From assembly GCA_903919215.1 (NCBI GenBank), contig CAIXHI010000224.1, forward strand, positions 1 to 5,211: a stretch of 5,211 nucleotides of DNA, given 5' to 3'. Below, piece by piece: positions 5,119 to 5,211 of the stretch (position 1 is the first letter of the stretch; the number at the start of each line of letters is the position of its first letter). The notes beneath the pieces are model-generated. The model saw nothing but the letters and a program-made list of their open reading frames with translations, made no database searches and was not told the DNA's origin. Both the position numbers and the translations under genes were made by a program. This DNA comes from an uncultured Acidimicrobiaceae bacterium (GTDB lineage Bacteria > Actinomycetota > Acidimicrobiia > Acidimicrobiales > Ilumatobacteraceae).

Positions 5119-5124
5119 AGACGT

Positions 5125-5211
5125 ATGAAATCCACCCGCCGACTCTGCGTCGTCGCCACCCTCGCCGTGCTCGGCGTGGTCGGCACCGTCGTCGAGCCGG
5201 TCGCGGCACAT
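5125..5211 (+). CDS. N-terminus of a secreted or surface protein (signal peptide), truncated by the window end
   Basis: Only 29 residues are visible. They form a classic Sec-type signal peptide: a basic start MKSTRR, a hydrophobic core LCVVATLAVLGVVGTVV at 7-23, and a polar end EPVAAH in which V-A-A fits the -3/-1 rule, placing the cut after residue 28. The single Cys8 is too early and lacks a lipobox, so it is not an obvious lipoprotein. The mature protein and its function lie outside the window. The start is supported by the -10-like GATACT at leaderless spacing and by the basic start following at once. Confidence 0.75.
   Translation, partial: MKSTRRLCVVATLAVLGVVGTVVEPVAAH

Larger units (their letters stand above)
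4833..5124. other. 292-base region without a convincing gene
   Basis: No long open frame with family resemblance is present on either strand. It holds a promoter-like hexamer with an inverted repeat (4838-4853), a short open frame with a strong internal Shine-Dalgarno-like AGGAGGTG at 4905-4912, an AT-rich stretch at 5058-5076 including the palindrome GAAATATTTC at 5059-5068, and the presumed promoter of the secreted-protein gene. Base composition is clearly lower in GC over about 5055-5125 than in the genes. No tRNA cloverleaf or terminator with a T-tract was seen. Confidence 0.5.

Overview
The window looks like chromosomal DNA from a high-GC actinobacterium. Two genes point that way: a WhiB-like iron-sulfur regulator (a family confined to Actinomycetota and their phages) and a mycothiol-dependent maleylpyruvate-isomerase-family protein (mycothiol is an actinobacterial thiol). 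The gene mix and the many leaderless-type starts would suit Acidimicrobiia (Ilumatobacter-like), but that finer placement is a guess. No mobile element, CRISPR array, rRNA or tRNA was seen.

Layout. From about 2994 down to 1 the minus strand carries four genes in one direction: a threonine aldolase (2994-1930), a WhiB-like regulator (1830-1525), an APH/choline-kinase-fold phosphotransferase (1487-435) and a crotonase-superfamily enzyme (430 to beyond the left edge). The last two are 4 bases apart and very likely cotranscribed. The whiB-like gene has a 99-base leader region of its own, with a candidate promoter and a perfect 19-base palindrome at the expected transcription start. A mycothiol-dependent enzyme gene (3038-3769, plus) diverges from the aldolase across 43 bases. 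It converges with a short PlsC-type acyltransferase (4360-3776, minus); a hairpin made of both stop-codon regions lies between them. The acyltransferase diverges from a small Cys4 zinc-binding, helical protein gene (4461-4832, plus), whose start codon sits inside a perfect 18-base palindrome. After a 292-base gap with no convincing gene, a secreted or surface protein begins at 5125 and runs off the right edge; only its signal peptide is visible.

How the parts work together. The enzymes are ordinary housekeeping or lipid/amino-acid functions: threonine or beta-hydroxy-amino-acid cleavage, CoA-thioester chemistry, phospholipid acyl transfer and mycothiol-linked chemistry. No single pathway joins them. 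The more notable content is regulatory: perfect palindromes at two start sites, and a recurrent -10-like hexamer placed 6-8 bases before start codons that lack Shine-Dalgarno sequences, consistent with leaderless mRNAs. I do not see a clear new multi-gene system. The best candidates for something undescribed are the small zinc-finger/helical protein with its start-codon palindrome, and the atypical phosphotransferase next to whiB.
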